Positions 7,461-17,730 of a DNA stretch of 23,639 nt are shown here, in pieces. The stretch covers positions 1-23,639 of the forward strand of contig QXVZ01019495.1 in NCBI GenBank assembly GCA_008931825.1, read 5' to 3'. This stretch comes from Phallusia fumigata (Eukaryota; Chordata; Ascidiacea; Phlebobranchia; Ascidiidae). Under the pieces are notes generated by a model, which saw only the letters and a program-made list of their open reading frames with translations, was not told where the DNA came from and ran no database searches. The translations under genes were made by a program, and so were the position numbers. Numbering within the stretch: the stretch's first letter is position 1; every line of letters starts with the position of its first letter.

Positions 7461-10400
7461 CTTAGCAAACTTTCCTACAATGCTGTCATAATACTAACGG
7501 GAAGTTTCCATGATTGTGTTCTCCCTTTGTTTTTCAAATATAACCCGAGTTGCACAAGGTAAACTCTCTTTTGAAATGTTCCATAATCGAATAGACGACG
7601 CACGCGTCTTTCGTGTGTCACAGAACCAAACCCATACAACAAGTGTACCTGCTGCATACAACAGGCGTTTTATTCCGTATTCAGGCACTATACCCTTTCC
7701 ACATACCGAAACCCGACTTTTATGAAGCGTGCCTGCAAAGGAATTTTCCTTTGAATTATGGAAGTTGTTTTCGCAACAGACGGATTGTCTTGTGTTTTTG
7801 GCTTGCTTGGATACAGGAGAAGGTATTGGTTGTTAGGTAACAGGCTATTAACATGGGGAACCAAGCCCTACGCGTGTTTAAAGTCGCTTATAAGCCGTTT
7901 CAGGGTTCGTGCGTGTACTTCTTTACCTCCTATACTTTTCCCGGAAATGCAACAGTCCGAACAAGTTTTAGTTGGTAGTTCTTAGTCATCTCAAGAGCGT
8001 GTATTCATTAGACTTGGCGTGGTTTTGTGGCGTGTAGTTGTGTACACAAGGTGCTAGGGCGTCTTCCAGAGCTGTTCCCTTAACATCTATCGTGATTCTG
8101 CACATTCGGTGCTCTGTATATGAGGCAGTAGCTGTGGTAATTATGCGACGCTCTCCAGTTGTTTTGAATAGCAGTTTCTGAATAAAACCGTCAACGGTGA
8201 AAGGGCGGCGGAGCTTACATGTGAATGCAGGTGTAGCGTCAGAGCCAATGGAAACGCAGTCTGTGACTGAGCGCCGTTTTAGGCCCAGTTATTTGTTCAA
8301 AGCTATTGCTCGGCTATTTCCAGTTCCTGGGATTTATAGTGCGGTGCGGAATTCATTTTTTCCCATATTCCTCGGCGATGAAAATCTTGGTAAACATTGT
8401 TTATCCGCGCCAGGAAAGTTATTAACTGCCAAGGCAGGTGGGGGTTGGTGTCGGATTTTGGACTGACAGGCTGGTGGTTTAAGAAAGTACAACGGTTTGT
8501 AGACAGTGTTGTGGCATTACGCAAGCGGTTTTGAGCGAGCTTTGTGTAATCAACCGTCGCCGATGTCGTCTAAAATAGTCAGAGTACCAAGTTGATATTT
8601 TTTCATGGTGTTTCAAGCAGATTACCACAGTCGCCTGCACAAACCTGGTTTAGGAACCCATTTCGACATGCTTGTAAACAGTTACAGGAGTTCGCATGGA
8701 AGACAGCATGTAGAATCTAGACTGGGAGTTGCTTGTAGTGTTCCGTTGGGTGGTGACAAGTTCGGTCACAGCGGTTGCAAGCTTGGGGCTCGGCGGTCGC
8801 AGGCCCAATGCAGCTTCGAATGTTTTTAAATGCCTGTTTGGCTTTAGCATTTAACAAACTTAAATACGTGAAAAGACAACCAGGGCCCCGCTGGGTTTTG
8901 CAAGGATTAGCAGTTGCCACACCGACCGCCTTAGTGCTTAAGTTCTATATCAGCATTGCTTGCAAGTACCATCGAAGTGTGTTGGCCAGCGTGCTTTGTG
9001 CAGTCATCCGTTGCAAGTTTTTCAACGACGTTTAAATAGGTTGGTCCGGATAAAACGCGTTTAAGACCAATTTTTAACCAGCCTAGTATTTTTGACCTTG
9101 TAGTGGTTGATTACACAAAAGTGAGTCGTAAACGCGCATTAAGCATCAGTCTCAGGACCAACTGCTGGATCCATTTAAGCAGCCACTCGTATTACACGTA
9201 AATAAATCCTTTTTATTTTGTAGTCCCTAAAAGCATTTCCTATAGCCATTTTCATAGCTTTATGGTTATAATCTCGGTGCATTTCCCGACTCATAAAAAT
9301 GTCCGCACTCCTGGTCCGGTGCGCCCGTCGAAGCGTATCGCGCCTAAGCAACCAAGCATAACGCCAGATGACATTTTACCAAGTTTCTGTGGTTCCATTA
9401 GTTTAACTCCAAGGTTCTTTCCAATCCCTTATCGGGCAGAACCCACTGCCAGGCTTTCCTTACGTGTTGTTCTCTTTTTCTCTGGAAATTTTCACCACCA
9501 ACCGTGTGATTTCAAATACCTTTATGGTGCAGATGCTCTGTTTTAAGTAACGTTTAGGTTGTTAGTCTTTGGACCAGTTTGGTTGGACATTTGTTGCTGT
9601 ACGAAGTTTCCGGAAGTCCTCATGCAGCCATGACCTCCTGCTGTTACCAAAGCAACGATCCCATGAGCACTTGGCCGAGGACGCCGCGACCTCCGTACGT
9701 TGTCATGCCAACGCCACCATCCAAGAAGTTTTTTTTAAGATGCTGCTGGTAAGGTGGTGGATTTTTATTTGGCTCTACGCACATTTAACGTTGTGAACGA
9801 GACTGAAAAGTGTCCAATTAGTTTAAAACTTATGGAAACCGAAGTTTGATTGTAACATGGGATTCATAACTTATCAGGTTACAAGGATTGGATACATGCT
9901 GCGATTACATCTGTTTTTTTACCGAAGTTATGTAATGCAAATTAGTCTCTTATATCGAAAAAATATAACGACACAGCTAATATCGTTCCTGAACTTTGAG
10001 GGCCGGAACTGACCTAAAAAGTGTAAAGCGTTATGTGAGTTTTCGCTCGGCCTGTAACGAAAAAACTTCGGTCTTTTGCTAATGCGGCCTAGCTTTTGTG
10101 GCTATGCCTCGTTGATTTCAGTCTATAGAGTTAAGCGCCGTCATGAAAAATGTATAATGGCGAATGGCCACGTTATTTCTGGCGCAGAAGAAGTTGAACA
10201 TTTCTGTTTTGGTGCAGCGACGTCGTAAGTTAAAAAACTGTTGCATGACATTTAGTGTTATGTTTGGACCACATAAAAACAATTTATTGCTTTTGTATAA
10301 ATTCATAAAATGCACTCATTTTAAAAAAGTAAGTTGCTTTCATACGGGCAAGTGTATGTGGCAGCCTTCATTAGTCTTAACATTTAAACCAATGCCGTTT

Positions 10401-11100
10401 TTAAAGTCCTTTTTGGGGGCGTAGTTATTATCGGTTCAGATACTTTGTTTCGCCGCAGTTGTCGGTTTATGACATTTAACAATATGGATGACATTTTCGG
10501 CCGTTGAGGATGCGCAAATTGATGTTTTGTTGCTAATTCGTCATGGCTGTGTTGCTTTAGTCAGTTTGCAGTTAGGTAAACGAGATAAAACGGACATGTT
10601 GTGTTGTGTTGTTCACCCATAGTTTAAGTAAAATCGCAAACGCTGTGAGCGCAGATTTGACGTCTACGAAATTCCCACGCCACTTACGTCATTCCAACCC
10701 CAAATCAATGGACTTTTTGCAAGCTTACATTTGCCGAATTAACCGCTTGTCTGTCATTCTCCTTTCAACGTTGTCAGCTATTGAGATAAAGGCGCGCTCG
10801 CTTTGTTCAGTCGCATTTGTTCAACCAATTAAGGAAACTAGCGTCGTTCATTGATTAACATCACGTTGCTTCGTGAATAATAAAGCCCGAAACTCTATCA
10901 TGGAAGTCCCCGTGTTTTGCCTACAGGAGAATTCTAATTCCCATTTAGACGCGTTGTTTACTCAGGGACCTAATAGTCTTTCGAACTCCATTCAACTTGT
11001 ACTCTGTACAGTTGTTAAAGGGTTAGCTGTGTGTTAAGTTCACAGGCGGTCGTTTAGTAATCTTGTTGTTATAATTCACGAGACCTCTATTTATGATGAA
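7461..11100. other. Non-coding stretch with near-expected CpG content
   Basis: About 55 CpG were counted by eye in 7501-8580, close to expectation for about 45% GC. Open frames reach only about 94 codons (9262-9546, a proline-rich frame), with no recognised domain, no partner exons with matching phase and no similarity to known families. I see no RNA gene. It may hold regulatory DNA or decayed repeats. Confidence 0.55.
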
Positions 11101-11141
11101 CAAAATACCCCACCGGATCATGGAGATCCCAACAGTCTTTG

Positions 11142-11149
11142 TGACGTCA
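11142..11149. promoter_or_regulatory. CRE-type palindrome TGACGTCA
   Basis: A perfect 8-bp ATF/CREB-type palindrome. It is followed by an AT-rich stretch with an ATTGG motif. No gene start is evident beside it, so function is unproven. Confidence 0.25.
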
Positions 11150-11332
11150 TAGTGATATATTGGTGCGCTATTGGTTTTCATTAATTACTGCTTACTTAAC
11201 GCATTCGAAACGTATCCCAACCAAAGTTTATTTGTTTGTAGTTTTTGTTTCCCACCTGTTGTTTTAAACTTTCCACCGTTTTAATTGAGATCCAGCTGGA
11301 ACTTGATACCACAACTTGCGTTTGTGAAAGAT

Positions 11333-11438
11333 TCGGCAAATTATTTTTCATGGGGCCACATAAGAAACAGAAAATATAGTGGAGGGCCGGGCCAAACTTA
11401 ATTCTGCGTAATATTATTTGTATTCCTGTTAAAAAAAA
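11333..11438. repeat. Possible transposon-derived flank of the dispersed repeat
   Basis: This stretch has a GGGGCCACATAAG block and a GGAGGGCCGGGCC block separated by an AT-rich spacer, a style common at the ends of old hAT-type elements. I could not find the matching inverted end or target duplications, so this is a tentative call. Confidence 0.25.
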
Positions 11439-11575
11439 AGTAGTAAATAACATTGTTTTGACAAGCTGGTAAGAGTATATGTCACGGCTAAGCAATGCCT
11501 GGCCTATAAAAAAGTGTCACTCATGTAATCAAATTTGAGGTAAAAAATTACTAAAAAAGCTTTGTAATTCCAAAT
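11439..11575 (+). repeat. Dispersed repeat, copy 2
   Basis: Homologous to 2962-3115 in the PDE intron, same orientation: AGTAGTAAAT, ACATTGTTTTG, GGTAAGAGTATATGT, CGGCTAAGCAATG, then AATCAAATTT. It follows a run of nine A at 11431-11439. Two copies 8.5 kb apart on unlike flanks mean an interspersed repeat and not a local duplication. Confidence 0.6.
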
Positions 11576-12868
11576 TAGCTTGAACGGGTCGGTTAGAATC
11601 AAACAAGCGCCGTCTGTGGCCCGGGAACCGTACAATGCCCACGTTTAGTGCCTAAATTTGGATTTGAAATGTTCGTCGTTGATCGAAAAAAACTCATGTG
11701 ATATTACTATCTGCAAAAGTTTATTACCAGTCACATTTACTTTTTTGCTGTAAATCGCTGTAAAACCCCACAGCGACAATGGACGAGCAAATATATGCTG
11801 AGCAGTAAATTTCGTCCATGTATTCGCAACGCGACCTAAGTGATGTAATCAGGTTTGTGCTATTTGCAATCGATCGCTTTGTCATCCTGAATATCGCAAG
11901 AATTTTCTGCATTCATCCCGCAGTATAATTTAGTTGGAATTCCTATGAGGTATATTGCGTTAATGCTAAATCACTCACCAGCTGAAACGTATTATTGTTT
12001 TTGACTAAAAACAACTAGACAATTTTGAAAATACATTTTTGAAAAATGTGCAAATGTGTGCCACCAAAGGCTCTTTAGCGCGCAATAAAAGTGTAAAGGT
12101 CCAGAATAAACGTATATGATTCAATCAGAGTTCAAATCCAGAAGCGGGCATAAATGCTAAAACATTTGTTTACACTTACATGCGTAAAAACTGTTAATTG
12201 AAATAACACATAAAATTCTTTAGGGGGAAACAGCCTTTTCGGGGGGAGGGGGGGGACATAAAATGTGGAAAATTTACCACCAATGATATCCAGACGGTCA
12301 AAAACTGTATAAAGGTGAAGAACGTGTGCTTTTGGGCCTGCAGACGTTTCCGTACTGCAAGAAGTACTTTTTTGTAACTTAAGAAGGCCTTTGCTCTTCT
12401 TAGTAATGTCACTGGAATCGGAGTGTCGGTGCAAATAACAACATCGTACCATGGAAGCAGCGAACCTGAGTGTTCCGCGTTCCTACATTCGTTGTGTTTA
12501 TATACTGAACTATTCGTGGACTGTTCTCCTTTTTCCTTTTGTGTTTGTGTTGTTAACATGAGGTGGTAGTCTGGTGGTGGTAATATGAGACCATAAATAC
12601 ACATGGACGGGTATATTACGGTTTACAAACACGTGTTTGTATCTGTTAATATCTTTTATTTGTGTCAATTTCACTTGTTTTGGCAACAAAAACGTGTCAA
12701 AGTCGCGATGTCTTTGATTGCGTGTGCTTCTACAATATTTGGCAACGCAACATAATTTTCCGCACGATGGAGTTCAAGAGCCGCTAGCACCTTGCGCCAT
12801 TTTCCTCGAGGTGTTTTGAACACCCAAACTTCGCCTATGTTGACCAGCAAGACGTTACGTGTTTGTCT
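11576..12868. other. Non-coding stretch before the assembly gap
   Basis: No supported gene. The open frames on the minus strand (up to 136 codons at 12194-12604) overlap each other in two frames and read through a G-rich low-complexity run. The minus-strand frame at 12671-12868 runs into the gap; its readable residues (a PRGKW motif) are too few to assign. Confidence 0.5.
12223..12255 (+). other. G-rich run, possible G-quadruplex
   Basis: GGGGG at 12223-12227, GGGGGG at 12241-12246 and eight G at 12248-12255 give enough G-tracts for an intramolecular four-tract structure. It stands out strongly from the AT-rich surroundings. Confidence 0.4.
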
Positions 12869-13206
12869 NNNNNNNNNNNNNNNNNNNNNNNNNNNNNNNN
12901 NNNNNNNNNNNNNNNNNNNNNNNNNNNNNNNNNNNNNNNNNNNNNNNNNNNNNNNNNNNNNNNNNNNNNNNNNNNNNNNNNNNNNNNNNNNNNNNNNNNN
13001 NNNNNNNNNNNNNNNNNNNNNNNNNNNNNNNNNNNNNNNNNNNNNNNNNNNNNNNNNNNNNNNNNNNNNNNNNNNNNNNNNNNNNNNNNNNNNNNNNNNN
13101 NNNNNNNNNNNNNNNNNNNNNNNNNNNNNNNNNNNNNNNNNNNNNNNNNNNNNNNNNNNNNNNNNNNNNNNNNNNNNNNNNNNNNNNNNNNNNNNNNNNN
13201 NNNNNN
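12869..13206. other. Assembly gap (338 N)
   Basis: An unbroken run of N. Any reading frame that spans it is meaningless. The true size of the missing DNA is unknown from the sequence. Confidence 0.99.
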
Positions 13207-15027
13207 AGAAGAATGACACAATTTTTTATTGCCTGTAAAAGTTGGCACTGTTATTCTGCTCGGGTGCTCCACTTTTCTCCATATTAAGTTCGGGCGTTGT
13301 AACACCGTCGCACCAGTCCCTTCCTGCATCAATCGTCCCCTGGGCTGTGATCGAACCGCCAGTTTCCATCTGTTGTGTTCCAATGTTCGTCAATGCGGTT
13401 TTCCAGGCATGTGATGAGAAAATGTTGTTTGTTTGAACTTTCACGTTGCAACATGTTGCCTTGAGCTTGATTGGAAAACAAAGACTTGTTCAGATTTGGA
13501 ATTGTCTTGTATGTTTACATTTTGAGGTTTATATATCTGCTTCGGTTTCACTTTATTGTTAATACCAGGGTTGAATTTTGGTTTAGCTGTTTCTACCAGC
13601 GTTTCATTTCCGCTGCCAAAATGTTTGTTGTATAAGTGTTTTATGTCTTGCTCTAAAAATACCACGTACCTTTTGTTTTCAACACTTCAGTGATATTTTC
13701 TTTGTCCTTCAACCTACAGTTGCAAGACTGCCTTTGATGTCTTAAGTTACAATTTGCAAGTTCAATGTAGGTTTTCTGTGCTCCTAATACGAAAACTCTT
13801 GTTGTCAATCAACAATAGGATCTGAGTGAAACCAATCCTCAAATTGCAGAACTTTATTCGCTTGCACATCTGTTTGTGGCCAGTCATGCAGGGTTACTAC
13901 TGCAAAGTACGTCACAGGTAACCGCTTTGTGTATCTTCCCAAAGCTGTGACGTATATACCTCAGTGCCTCTTACCGGCACTTCATCCACTTAAACGCATA
14001 CACAGAAGCTAAAGGTATTAAGATTAAGAGTCTGCCATGTCGGTGCCATGCTTCGTTTTTTTTTTATTGAGCGGGGAAGTTTGACCAATTACAAGACAGT
14101 TGCAAAAAAATGCAAAACACAGAGTAACTTGCTCTAAAAGGTTGGGGGCATTGGCGAAACAAGTTTAAATTTAAACGGATTTGGCTGTGAAATAGATTTT
14201 GTGTACTATTCATTCGATTTCGGTACATGTCTTTAGTTAGTACGTGACAAAAACTTAGTAATTCCCTTCCTCAAACTTGTGTGCTTGGCAAAGCGGTCTA
14301 CATAGTGAAAACGTGCCTTTCGTAAGAACAACAGTTCTCGGTATAACATGTGGGACGCGGTTTCACATAACGAGCAAGGTCTCTCATTCTGCTCGCGAGG
14401 ACAGATGGTCGTTGGAAGGTTCTCGTTTCGTGACTGCTCTGATTGCGTTTGCGGTTCGCGAGATTAGAGAGAGGCCCCTCCGGGGTGCGAGAACTGCTAA
14501 GACTGCTGCCCATCTGTGGTGCATGGCTGATGGCTGCATACGGAGGCTGTACGATGTGACTTTGTCCACATCATTGCCCCATAACCATTTTTTTACAGAT
14601 GTCACTCTTTGAAACTTTAAAAATTTGGCGGCACACCACAACCTGCGTTTTGTGCCGGGACTGTGTTCGAAGGTTTTGATTTTTACTGTGACGTTTCTCA
14701 GTCTTCAGGTGTTTGTCATGGTAAACAATACATAGAAGTTTTCAACATCGCGTTACATACTTTTTCTAAGCTTTTACTGTGCTTACATTCTTTAAATGTC
14801 AGAATTTCCCATACCAGAGAACCCTTATCTCAAACCCCATGGCGCCCTCTGGTGTGCGGTGTCACTTCTTTATCTGTTTAGGTGTTTTTGTCTATCGGTT
14901 TTTATCTTGTGTTTTTCTTGCTTTCTAATGCCAAGAAGTTCCCCTTACCCAGTGACAGTGCCATTGTTACAGACTTTTGTTCACGTATTTTGCCATGTCG
15001 CTCATTTATTTTCCAGCGTTGGAAATC
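13207..15027. other. Non-coding stretch after the gap
   Basis: No supported gene or RNA. The longest frame is 111 codons (14277-14612), overlapped by equally open frames on the other strand, as expected by chance. Composition is mixed, with AT-rich and CpG-containing patches. Confidence 0.5.
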
Positions 15028-15201
15028 CACGTGTGTTAACATCCATTGGTAGGGATTCTTCGAAATTAATGATGAAACCAAACAGAAAAGGTTAAAGGAC
15101 AAAAACTTGACCAAAGTACTGCGATTGTTTGAGCATCCTATTAGCATTAGAGGTTATGCATTTTGCTCATTCAAGACTGGAATGAAAATGGCCCGGTTTT
15201 G
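15028..15201 (+). repeat. Second dispersed repeat family, copy 1
   Basis: Aligned along its length with 17553-17730, same orientation. Shared blocks are GTGTGTTAACATCC, TTGGTAGGGATTCTTCGAA, AACAGAAAAGGTTA, CCAAAGTACTGCGA, TTTGAGCATCCTATTAG, TTAGAGGTTATGCATTT and CTCATTCAAGACTGG. I estimate 85-90% identity. The edges are sharp on both sides. No coding potential is visible, and the element class is unknown. Confidence 0.75.
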
Positions 15202-16680
15202 AATCCCAAAACCCCAGCAGTACTTCCTCATTGTGGTCAGATTCTCTGCTTATGGAGTCAACTTGGAGTTTTTAGACCAACTCCTTCCTCTCCCAGCAGA
15301 CGAAACAGTGCACGGCAAATCGTGTCGGATAACCCAACAATACGCAAAGGAAATCGCCCATCACTACTTGGCGTCATGTTACCAGCCTTTCTGACTACCA
15401 AACTCTAGCCGTACATGGCTCCGCTTCTTTGTACAGAAAGTATGGAGAAACTCCACTCACACACACACACTTCGACCCAGACAACAGGTGCCGAATGTTT
15501 GACCAATGATAAAATTTTACACACGGTGGTTAGCGGTGTCATGGCAAAGTCCGTTGGTCGTCGGTTTTGGATTTCGTCATGGCAGAGATGTATGACCAAA
15601 CTTGTCCCTGTAAGTGCTGATGGTTGGTAGTCATCGCCATTTATGTCGACACCTGATGGAGTGATTTGGCGATAATTGACGTTGTCAACGGCTTGAAATT
15701 TTCTGCCGTGTAGTATGTGGCTAACAGTGATGTCACCGTGTTTATTGGAGGTATTGTGTCCTATTATAAATATACTGGCCTTTGCGCGTAAGTGCGGAAA
15801 CGTGAAGATAACAAGGTGCGAAAAAAGAGACGTTTGCAAAGAAGTTTAAAATTTGAACACATTTCGTGTGGTAACGCTTTCGATTGTTTAGGGGTGTGTC
15901 TGTATTCCAGTAGCCATAAAAAGTTATTTTAGTATTCCCACAGACCTTTTAGGGCCATTAAATATTCAAAATTGGCCCCGAAGGTCTCAGACTAACCGCG
16001 CCTTTCCTGCAGCTAAATCACTACCCATTGTCCACAAGGGTTTATCGGGCGTCACACAACGCCACAACAAACACACCTACCAACGTCGAAGCATTGACTT
16101 GCAGCCAAGCAAAGCCTTCGCAACGGCCAAGCTTAGATCTGGAGGGCGTAGACGTTGCGTTTGACTTTTTGACAAGAGCCTATCACAAATGGTCGAGGTT
16201 TGCGACGAACCATGTAACCTGTGTAAGATCTGTGGCAGCTTGTGGTCTTGTAATCCGGTCGTAATCCTTGAGTTTTTTTCTGCTTTGCTGTGTCCCAGCG
16301 CAGTTGCTTCAGGTACGAGGCAAGTGTAGATGAGAATGGAGGTTTGTGTATAAATGAATGGCTTTGATTTCCTCTGTAGAAGGAATGATCAAGCTTTTCT
16401 GTGTGTCTGTTTTTATTGCGTTGAATTCTGATAGCTATTTATGATGCCTTCAGATAGTAAAAGCTACTCAATTTTGCCCCAAGGCGTTGTATCTTGATTT
16501 AGAAGCTGCCTCACACAACAGACATGGGCCAACCACAACCCGCAAGAGGCGCAGGGTCTCGTACAGGATCCTTTTTGGTGTTTTAGATCCCGTTTTTGCA
16601 GACTAAGATCGCCCTTTCAACCGTTACTTATATTGGTTCATTAAAATACGTTTGGTACTCGCATGAGGTCGCATAGACAT
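15202..16680. other. Non-coding stretch
   Basis: Contains a short CA repeat at 15458-15470. A 144-codon minus-strand frame at 15405-15839 and a 78-codon plus frame at 16028-16264 match no family I know and have no exon partners. No RNA gene seen. Confidence 0.5.
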
Positions 16681-16725
16681 AGTTTTTTCGCCCCTAATTG
16701 CTGCCGGCATCGACTAATTTGACGG

Positions 16726-16733
16726 TGACGTCA
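16726..16733. promoter_or_regulatory. CRE-type palindrome TGACGTCA
   Basis: A perfect ATF/CREB palindrome, 247 bp upstream of another at 16973. Related ACGTCA sites lie nearby (TTACGTCAAA near 16870, AACGTCATA near 17019). It is not next to a recognised gene start. Confidence 0.3.
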
Positions 16734-16972
16734 TAACGATAACACGGCAATCAATAATTAAACGGCGACATTTTGCAATATGCGCTCGGTGTTTCGAAAC
16801 GGTTCGTCACTGGCTGAACCGAATTGACGCTTAAACCTTTAACATTTAGTCGAACCTAAACATACGAATTACGTCAAATTGCTGACGAGTGAGGTTCAAC
16901 AATGGTCGCAAATGTTTAAAAATACATTGCTTTGTGAAGGGCGGGGGTTAAAATTTATTTTACATCTCACAA

Positions 16973-16980
16973 TGACGTCA
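16973..16980. promoter_or_regulatory. CRE-type palindrome TGACGTCA
   Basis: Second perfect palindrome in this 300-bp stretch, just before the N-bounded 123-bp duplication. It could be bound by bZIP factors of the ATF/CREB group; this is inference from the motif alone. Confidence 0.3.
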
Positions 16981-17076
16981 TAATTTGATTTCCCAGTTTC
17001 GTCACGTCGTCGTACTAAACGTCATACTGTTGCGTCGACCATTTGAAGATTTTTTTTGCTTAAATTTTGTGAAAAC

Positions 17077-17199
17077 ATTCTGGGTTTGTGAAATGAGGTT
17101 CCAGTGATAATTCCCCTTGTAAAATTTTCAAATCTTCGCACTGTTAACCCCTTGCTCTCATCGACAGTAACACACTGCTAAATCACCCATATAAACGCG
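17077..17199 (+). repeat. 123-bp block, copy 1, ending at a single N
   Basis: Starts ATTCTGGGTTTGTG and ends ATATAAACGCG, directly before the N at 17200. It differs from 17201-17323 at only three positions. The single N lies exactly at the joint, which suggests two overlapping contig ends that were laid side by side and not merged. Confidence 0.9.
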
Positions 17200-17200
17200 N

Positions 17201-17323
17201 ATTCTGGGTTTGTGAACTGAGGTTCCAGTGATAATTCCCCTTGTAAAATTTTCAAATCTTCGCACTGTTAAACCCTTGCTCTCATCGACGGTAACACACT
17301 GCTAAATCACCCATATAAACGCG
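17201..17323 (+). repeat. 123-bp block, copy 2, starting after a single N
   Basis: Same length as 17077-17199 with three substitutions (97.6% identical) and no indel. It continues without interruption into the following DNA. A true tandem duplication is possible but less likely given the N at the boundary. Confidence 0.9.
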
Positions 17324-17552
17324 TGATATTTGTCCCTTTATGGTTTTTGCTGTTTTGATGTTTATGAGAAGTTAGTGCCGGTTGTGAACTCCTATCATCA
17401 AAAAGGAGGTTTTACATTTCCTGTGGAAAAACCTGTTAAAATTAAAATCGCAAAGTTTGCAAAATATTTGCAAAGACCTGCCCAATGCAAATGTGAGACA
17501 TGTATCTATTTAATACATTGTCACGAAGAAGTATTTTTCAACTGCTAAAGTT
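17324..17552 (+). other. Short open frame between two repeats, unassigned
   Basis: A frame open to a TAA near 17548 encodes a Lys-rich middle (KPVKIKIAKFAKYL) and a Cys/His-rich end (CKCETC...HCHEE). It has no ATG at the front and no splice-phase partner that I can define. It could be a remnant of a transposon protein or an exon, or chance; I recognise no family. Confidence 0.15.
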
Positions 17553-17730
17553 CATGTGTGTTAACATCCGTTGGTAGGGATTCTTCGAAGTTAATCGTAA
17601 AACCGAACAGAAAAGGTTACAGAAAAGGTAAAAACTGAACCAAAGTACTGCGAAGATTTGAGCATCCTATTAGGTTTAGAGGTTATGCATTTCACTCATT
17701 CAAGACTGGGACAAAAATGGCCTGGTTTTG
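17553..17730 (+). repeat. Second dispersed repeat family, copy 2
   Basis: Homologous to 15028-15201, same orientation, with a few short indels (for example within the AGAAAAGGT segment). Flanking DNA on both sides is unrelated between copies, so this is an interspersed repeat. Confidence 0.75.

Noticed and set aside
9262..9546. Proline-rich 94-codon frame
   Set aside because: No ATG-context or splice support and no family match; length is within chance.
12132..12604. Two overlapping minus-strand frames of 106 and 136 codons
   Set aside because: They overlap in different frames, cross the G-rich run and resemble nothing known.
12671..12868. Minus-strand residues with a PRGKW motif, reminiscent of the C-terminal integrase region of BEL/Pao-type retroelements
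   Set aside because: Only one short motif fits, the rest diverges, and the upstream part is lost in the gap. No LTR, RNase H or integrase core is visible.
12671..13383. Several frames of 117-182 codons on both strands
   Set aside because: Most of their length is the N gap; they are open only because N cannot make a stop.
15405..15839. 144-codon minus-strand frame
   Set aside because: Reads through a CA microsatellite, has no recognisable motif and no exon context.
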